Shown here: piece after piece, positions 59,431-64,000 of the stretch
Numbering within the stretch: position 1 is the first letter of the stretch
Layout: every line of letters begins with the position of its first letter
Source: Affinibrenneria salicis
Lineage (GTDB): Bacteria; Pseudomonadota; Gammaproteobacteria; Enterobacterales; Enterobacteriaceae
Direction of reading: 5' to 3'
Length of the DNA stretch: 64,000 nucleotides
Assembly (NCBI RefSeq): GCF_008710095.1
Contig: NZ_VYKJ01000001.1
Location: 992,001-1,056,000, forward strand
Made by a program: the position numbers and the translations under genes
Notes under the pieces: generated by a model
The model's input: the letters and a program-made list of their open reading frames with translations, nothing else
Database searches by the model: none
What the model was told of the DNA's origin: nothing

Positions 59431-59802
59431 ACAGTCTGATTTATAAGAAGTCTAAAGCATTGATGTACTGACAGGTAGAACCGGCTCTCTGTAAATCTGG
59501 CAAATAACCCGGTCATATCAGGCCATTGCGATAATGAGGCCAGAGAGTACGGATGTTCATCAGGGCTCACGAAGCCGGATATATGTGTGTGACTACTTTT
59601 GTCAGAAAAAGAGCTGCCCGTGCTTGCACTGGGTCGGTGTCCATATAGCTATTTAGGTTCTCTCCTCCGAATCACTGACTTGAGTCCGCTCATCGGGAGC
59701 CGCTCTCTTGCCGCTTTCCTGCACTCGAATTATGTAGAGTATAGATAATAAAAAAACGGGGGGATTTCTATCTTTCCGATCGGTTATATAATTGAAACGA
59801 AA
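59431..59802. other. Spacer between IS remnant and immunity-like gene
   Basis: About 370 bases. The first part is probably the end of the IS110 element; the rest shows no gene, terminator or repeat that I can support. Confidence 0.4.
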
Positions 59803-60096
59803 TCACTGCAGTTTTATCAATATATCGCCGGGAGTCAGTGTGATATTTCCATTGTCATATTCTACCCACAGGTTTTTATTGTCTGATTCATAGTCGTTCA
59901 TAATCCTATATTCCGAATATCCGGTGTTTTCATCCGCAATTTGAATTATGCTGTCTATATTGTTATCAAACTGATGAGTTGATATAAATACAGTGATCTT
60001 TTTTAAAAAATCCAGCTTCTGAAGCTCCTGTAAAGATGCTCCATTACGACTTAGATCTTTTTTCTTTTTATCAATATACTCAATAATATCAATCAT
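59803..60096 (-). CDS. Putative immunity protein to the Rhs C-terminal toxin
   Basis: 97 aa, acidic and A+T-rich, unlike the window average. No recognisable domain. Its ATG (60094-60096) overlaps the predicted stop of the Rhs C-terminal region (TGA 60093-60095), the usual arrangement of a polymorphic toxin followed by its immunity gene. The frame is open and intact, so protection could persist although the toxin is broken. A stand-alone hypothetical protein is the alternative. Confidence 0.6.
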   Translation of the reverse strand: MIDIIEYIDKKKKDLSRNGASLQELQKLDFLKKITVFISTHQFDNNIDSIIQIADENTGYSEYRIMNDYESDNKNLWVEYDNGNITLTPGDILIKLQ

Positions 60097-60953
60097 AAAT
60101 TGCCGCCTGTATAAATAGTAACCTTGCTTCCGCCTGGGGGCGAAACGTTGATATGGGGGATGGTTCTATGGGGGAGACCATCGGGGAACGCTTCATGACC
60201 CGCAAAAGTACCATCTTTATTAAACTGATAACCTTTATGATAAACCGCAGCATTCCCCTTTTCAGAAGATAGTCATTTAACTTTTTCTTCTGACGAGATG
60301 TTTTTACTGGCGGGTTATTTCCCGAGCCAGCAAATTTTTGAAAGTCAGAACGTGCACCATATGATGATCTGATCAGCCTCTTTGAAAGAACTAACAGTCA
60401 CATCCTTCCCGGATTGAGCATCTTTAACTGCGCGATTGATATTACAACCAGCAAGGCCTAAGGGCGCTATCCAGCTAAGCAGGTTTGGAACGTAAACATA
60501 CTGATTCAACTCACTCGCCAGCCCAATCGGCTTCGCCTGAGTAAACCGCCCGCACTGCGGGTCGTAATACCTGTACAGGTTGTAATGCAGGACGGTTTCC
60601 CGCTCAAGCCACTGCCCCTGAAAACGCAGATTTCGCCGGCCGTTCAGCCGGCCGGGCCGGCTTTTATATTCTGTTTCGCCCCAGACGCTGCAGCAGGCCG
60701 CGCCACGCCGTCGCATCCGGCGAGTCCGTGCGGTTGCCCGCCGCGTCGTGGTAAAAACGCTCCGCCTGGCGGCCGGAGATACCCTGCGTCAGACTGCCGG
60801 CTGCGTTGTAGCCCCACATGCGCCGCCGTATTTGTCCGCCGGCGCGGCGTCGCCGTCGGTCAGTATTTGCTGCACCAGCCAGTCCGTCGGGACTCACCGG
60901 CCGCGCCGGCACCCGCGGGCCGCCGACGCGGCGGTCAGGTCTGCGGCCACGGG
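60093..60953 (-). pseudogene. Decayed Rhs tip: C-terminal YD-repeat core fragment plus toxin-like tail
   Basis: Recognisable Rhs pieces in order are WGYNAAGSL, FYHDAAGNRTDSP, LRFQGQWLERETVLHYNLYRY, YDPQCGRFTQ and a degenerate PIGLASELNQYVYVPNLLSW (normally DPIGLAGG...). After the core end LGLAG comes a variable tail (NINRAVKDAQSGKDVTVSSF ... and later HRTIPHINVSPPGG ... GGNL). At least two frame changes (near 60355 and 60265) and another near 60690 break the frame. PAAR and most of the shell, some 3-4 kb, are missing upstream. The toxin type cannot be named. Confidence 0.8.
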
Positions 60954-61388
60954 TTACGCGTCTTTGGGCGGATGCGCCGCAAAGCCGGTTTTAATCGACT
61001 GCCAGAGCGCCAGCGCGGCCTCGTCAAATGGCGCGCAGCGGCTTAGCGCCATCGCCAGCAGATGGCCGTCGAGACGCGTCACCAGCAGTTTCTGATATAT
61101 CTGCACGCTTTGGTTTTCAAAGCGAAAGTCCACCTCGCGCGCCGGCAGTTCGCCCAGTTGGGCGTCCAGGGGGTCCTGCGCAATGAATTTCCTCATATCG
61201 CGTTTTACTTTCACCAGTTGCTGACGCAGATACTGCTCCTCCTGGCCGGCCGGCACGTCCCAGGCGCGGGTGATGACCAGCGATGCTCCGGCGTGCGGCA
61301 GTTTGAGGATGGTGACGCTCTGATCCTGCACCGCTTCCGGTAACGTCAGGCGCCCTTCGGACAGGATATATTCCGTTTGCTGATTCAT
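60954..61388 (-). CDS. EagR/DcrB-like (DUF1795) Rhs chaperone
   Basis: 144 aa, MNQQTEYILSEGRLTLPEAVQDQSVTIL ... ALALWQSIKTGF. This family binds the N-terminal membrane or PAAR region of Rhs effectors and helps load them on VgrG. The start overlaps the vgrG stop (ATGA), and it ends at the edge of the Rhs remnant. It seems intact although its effector partner is mostly deleted. Confidence 0.85.
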   Translation of the reverse strand: MNQQTEYILSEGRLTLPEAVQDQSVTILKLPHAGASLVITRAWDVPAGQEEQYLRQQLVKVKRDMRKFIAQDPLDAQLGELPAREVDFRFENQSVQIYQKLLVTRLDGHLLAMALSRCAPFDEAALALWQSIKTGFAAHPPKDA

Positions 61389-63352
61389 GACTGACTCTCT
61401 CCCTGGTCTTTGCCAAATGCCTCGTTGACCTCAGCGATAATTTGCTCCGGCGTTGGGGTGGGGGCGGCGGATTGAGAGACCTTATTGATATTTAAATCAA
61501 GCGTGCCGCCGGTATTGATTTGCCCGGTGGATTTAGCGTTAATGATGATGTTTTCGCACTGGATGGTTATCGTGCCGTTCGCGTCGATATCCACGCTGCT
61601 TTTGCCGCTGAACAGCTGGATGCCGCTGGCGGAAGATAATTTAATCTTTCCCTGGGTTCTCTGTTCATATTCGCCGCCGACCAGATCATTACGATTCATC
61701 TGGATCTGTTTTTTGTAGGCGCCCAACACGGCGCCGCTGTAGTCCTGATTAACGCACACCGTTTGCGAACCGCCGACAATATGGGTGGCGTCGTTTTTAA
61801 CGATGGTGTCCAGATCGCGTTCGGCCTGGATCCATACCTGCTCCTGACCGGCTTTGTCCTCGAAGCGCAGGGCGTTGGCGTTATCCGGCGTGCCGTCTTT
61901 GGAGCGGCTCATGAAGCCCATCTGGGTGGCGGCGGCCGGCAGCGGCCACGGCGGCATGCTGGCCTCGTTGTACACCCGGCCGGTGATGATGGGGCGATCC
62001 GGATCGCCATTGATAAAGTCCACCACCACTTCGTCGCCGACGCGCGGGATCTGCACGCCGCCGAAGCCCTGACCGGCCCAGGCGCTGGAGACGCGTACCC
62101 AGCAGGAGCTGGTGTCGTCGCCCTTCGCCATCCGGTCCCAGTGGAATTTCAGCTTGATGCGGCCGTATTTATCGGTCCAGATGGATTGCCCATGCGGGCC
62201 GACCACTTTCGCCGTCTGCGGACCGTTGGTCTTCGGCCACGGCGTGCGCGGTTCCGCGCGGAACGTCACATCGGACGGCAGAACGCGAAAGTTGATGCGG
62301 TGCCTGGTGCTGCCGTCGCTGCCGCTGGCGTAGCGGTTTTCCTCAAAATCATATTCCGCCGCGATGGTCAGATATTCGCCGTTGTCGCTGAGGAACGGCG
62401 CGTTGCGCAGGGTGAAGGTATAGCCTGGCGCAATGCCGATCGCGGTGCCGGTCGCGCTGATCTGGCGGTGCTGCACCTGCCACACCTGCTGGCGGATGCG
62501 TGCGTAAAACTCGCCGTGATCGTGTTCGGTAAAACGTCCCGGCCAGTCATAGACGTCAATCTGACCGGGCGCCGGCGAGGCCGGATTCTGCCGCGCCTGA
62601 AACAGCCAGGCGTTGGGTTTGCGGAAGTCGTAATCGTCCAGACTGTAGATGCCCGGCGTGACCTGATCCTCCAGAGCCCACTGGCCAATCCCTTCTTCGC
62701 TGGTGCTGCCGCCGGAGGGCGTCACGTGATAGGGAATGCTTTCATAACCGCCGAAGGGCTGATGCTGCTGAGCCGCGTCCATCAGCACCATTACGTGCCG
62801 GTCCTGTTCGTGGCGGAAGTAGTAGTAAATCCCCTCCAGTTCCATCAGACGGCTGATAAAGTCGAAGCTGCTCTCCTGATACTGTACGCAGTATTCCCAT
62901 ACCCGATAGCTGCCGGCCAGCAGATCCTCTACCTCGACCTGATATTCGCTCAGCAGGGTATGCACGATCTGCGGCACCGTCTGGTTCTGGAAGATGCGCA
63001 GGTCGCGATCGCGCTTCATCGGCCACAGGTCGGGTTCGATGGTCAACTCGTACACGGCATAGCGCATGCCGCCCAATTCCTGGCTCTTGACCGCCATGCG
63101 GGTGATTTTGCCGTTGAGGTAGCGTTGAGAACTGAGGCTTTGATCCGACGCCAGCAGGGCGAATCCAGAGAGGGTCTGCAGCGGGATGGACAGCGTCAGC
63201 GGCTGGCCGAGCAGGGCGTGGCGATCGATGCGGGCATCGCGGCTCAGCAGGGTGACTTTCAATTCAAAGGATTCGGACAGGGCTTCCCGGCCGGATAGCT
63301 TCCAGAATAGCAAGCCCTCCATCGGAAGGTATGCGGTGATACGATTGTTCAT
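61385..63352 (-). CDS. Type VI secretion tip protein VgrG
   Basis: About 655 aa. The gp27-like part (ALSESFELKVTLLSRDARID ... FYARIRQQVWQVQHRQISATG) is followed by the gp5-like OB fold (VVGPHGQSIWTDKYGRIKLKFHWDR, SAWAGQGFGGVQIPRVGDEVVVDFINGDPDRPIITGRVY) and a beta-helix needle with repeated short strands (NGTITIQCENIIINAKSTGQ). No effector extension beyond a short TPTPEQ tail. ATG 63352 gives MNNRITAYLPMEGLLFW; upstream codons up to 63448 are possible but unlike the family. No other T6SS genes are in the window, so this is an orphan vgrG-rhs module. Confidence 0.92.
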   Translation of the reverse strand: MNNRITAYLPMEGLLFWKLSGREALSESFELKVTLLSRDARIDRHALLGQPLTLSIPLQTLSGFALLASDQSLSSQRYLNGKITRMAVKSQELGGMRYAVYELTIEPDLWPMKRDRDLRIFQNQTVPQIVHTLLSEYQVEVEDLLAGSYRVWEYCVQYQESSFDFISRLMELEGIYYYFRHEQDRHVMVLMDAAQQHQPFGGYESIPYHVTPSGGSTSEEGIGQWALEDQVTPGIYSLDDYDFRKPNAWLFQARQNPASPAPGQIDVYDWPGRFTEHDHGEFYARIRQQVWQVQHRQISATGTAIGIAPGYTFTLRNAPFLSDNGEYLTIAAEYDFEENRYASGSDGSTRHRINFRVLPSDVTFRAEPRTPWPKTNGPQTAKVVGPHGQSIWTDKYGRIKLKFHWDRMAKGDDTSSCWVRVSSAWAGQGFGGVQIPRVGDEVVVDFINGDPDRPIITGRVYNEASMPPWPLPAAATQMGFMSRSKDGTPDNANALRFEDKAGQEQVWIQAERDLDTIVKNDATHIVGGSQTVCVNQDYSGAVLGAYKKQIQMNRNDLVGGEYEQRTQGKIKLSSASGIQLFSGKSSVDIDANGTITIQCENIIINAKSTGQINTGGTLDLNINKVSQSAAPTPTPEQIIAEVNEAFGKDQGESQS

Positions 63353-63731
63353 CAGGGTTAGTCCGTTAACAGTTTGATATCCATTCTTGCTGCGGGGAGC
63401 GCGGATTTCATTTCTCGTGCAGATTCGCGGGCATCCGTCCCCCGGCATCCGTCAGAATCAATCTGTCTGACAGAGCAGAATGAGGCGTACAGGCGCTACG
63501 AATCTAAGGAAAGTCGCGCGCTATGTCAAAACTTAAAAAACGGTGGGGCGCAGGGGAGGCTAACGAGCTATCCCTGCAGGATGATTTTATTCTCATTATC
63601 CGAAAAAAATAAGGGTTAATCGCGGCGCGAAGCCGCTGAACAGAGCGCGCGTCTGGCCGGATTCCGTCTCGCCTTATCCGCCCTGAACATCGGGCCGGAT
63701 GAAAGAACGCGGCGCGGCGCGTCGTTCGATC
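63353..63731. other. vgrG-dinB spacer
   Basis: Between the divergent vgrG and dinB genes. A short A+T-rich part (63520-63620) may hold the vgrG promoter. No gene, repeat or tRNA is seen. Confidence 0.45.
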
Positions 63732-63766
63732 TTGAGATTTGTTCTTTTGGCTGTATACTTATCCAG
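63732..63766 (+). promoter_or_regulatory. dinB promoter with LexA box
   Basis: TTGAGA (63732-63737), 16 bases, then TATACT (63754-63759) form a sigma70 promoter. CTGTATACTTATCCAG (63751-63766) is a LexA box overlapping the -10, nearly the E. coli dinB operator, so dinB is SOS-induced. The ATG is 136 bases downstream. Confidence 0.85.
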
Positions 63767-63901
63767 TATTTTTTATCCTCTATTGCTGCGCGGCCCGGCT
63801 CGCGCCAGACGCCGTCCCTGCGCTTGACGGGCGCCGTGAGAACATGGCGCGGACCGGCATATGGCCAGTAAGAGGCAGACCGGCAGCTGATAAGGGCGGC
63901 A

Positions 63902-64000
63902 ATGCGAAAAATCATTCATGTTGATATGGATTGCTTCTACGCGGCCATTGAGATGCGCGATAATCCGCGTTTGCGCGATATTCCGCTGGCGATAGGCGGC
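63902..64000 (+). CDS. dinB: DNA polymerase IV, 3' end outside window
   Basis: First 33 codons of the Y-family translesion polymerase. [20 protein letters not shown] contains the catalytic-metal aspartate (DMD) and steric-gate region; [10 protein letters not shown] follows. AGGGCGGCA precedes ATG. The gene runs off the window end. In E. coli it also lies downstream of the fadE-gmhA-yafJ-yafK region. Confidence 0.95.
   Translation, partial: MRKIIHVDMDCFYAAIEMRDNPRLRDIPLAIGG

Noticed and set aside
61763..63298. 511-codon plus-strand frame opposite vgrG
   Set aside because: Shadow of the vgrG reading frame with no family motif or ribosome site.

Overview
The window is a G+C-rich enterobacterial chromosome segment. 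Almost every core gene has a recognisable E. coli counterpart in conserved neighbourhoods: rlmD-relA-mazG-pyrG-eno, pssA-patZ-tapT-trxC-yfiF, emrB-emrA-mprA, proX-proW-proV, and fadE/gmhA-yafJ-yafK ... dinB. It is not E. coli itself. It carries a Na+-NQR operon, a full methionine-salvage (mtn) set, no mazEF between relA and mazG, and dispersed intergenic repeats of a kind familiar from Pectobacteriaceae and Yersiniaceae. Without rRNA or database searches the genus stays open; a Brenneria/Pectobacterium/Serratia-like member of the Enterobacterales is my inference.

Layout. 1-4.2 kb: end of rlmD, then relA and mazG. 4.3-12.9 kb: an accessory block between mazG and pyrG with an FAD amine oxidase-like protein, a SnoaL/AraC hybrid regulator, an aldehyde dehydrogenase and a complete potFGHI putrescine importer, which together look like putrescine uptake and oxidation. 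13.1-16.1 kb: pyrG and eno. 16.4-22.6 kb: an RpiR-type regulator divergent from a second polyamine-type ABC importer whose last gene is a P1-family self-processing aminopeptidase; its substrate is unknown. 22.6-30 kb: pssA, patZ, tapT, trxC and yfiF. 30-38 kb: the emr drug-efflux genes with their MarR-type repressor, a fragment of a BKACE enzyme, and the proU osmoprotectant importer with a textbook proU promoter. 38.5-45.3 kb: methionine salvage, organised as yafV-mtnE divergent from mtnBCD, and mtnA divergent from mtnK, with MetJ-like boxes in both divergent spacers and a fresh tandem duplication of the mtnA 3' end. 45.3-50.5 kb: yajD, fadE (with a FadR site), gmhA, yafJ and yafK. 51.3-57.8 kb: nqrA, B, C, D and F, then apbE and nqrM. 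57.8-63.4 kb: a variable island with a DUF4291 gene, an IS110-type transposase remnant, a decayed Rhs tip with an apparently intact immunity-like ORF, an EagR-type chaperone and vgrG. 63.7-64 kb: a LexA-controlled promoter and the start of dinB.

The most unusual feature is that nqrE is missing. nqrD is followed six bases later by nqrF, at a junction that looks like a precise deletion between two matching start regions, although the accessory genes apbE and nqrM are intact. Other points of interest are the transporter-peptidase cluster, the TrxC active site (CSPC rather than CGPC), the Rhs toxin decay next to an open immunity-like frame, and repeat elements placed in the leaders of nqrA and other genes.
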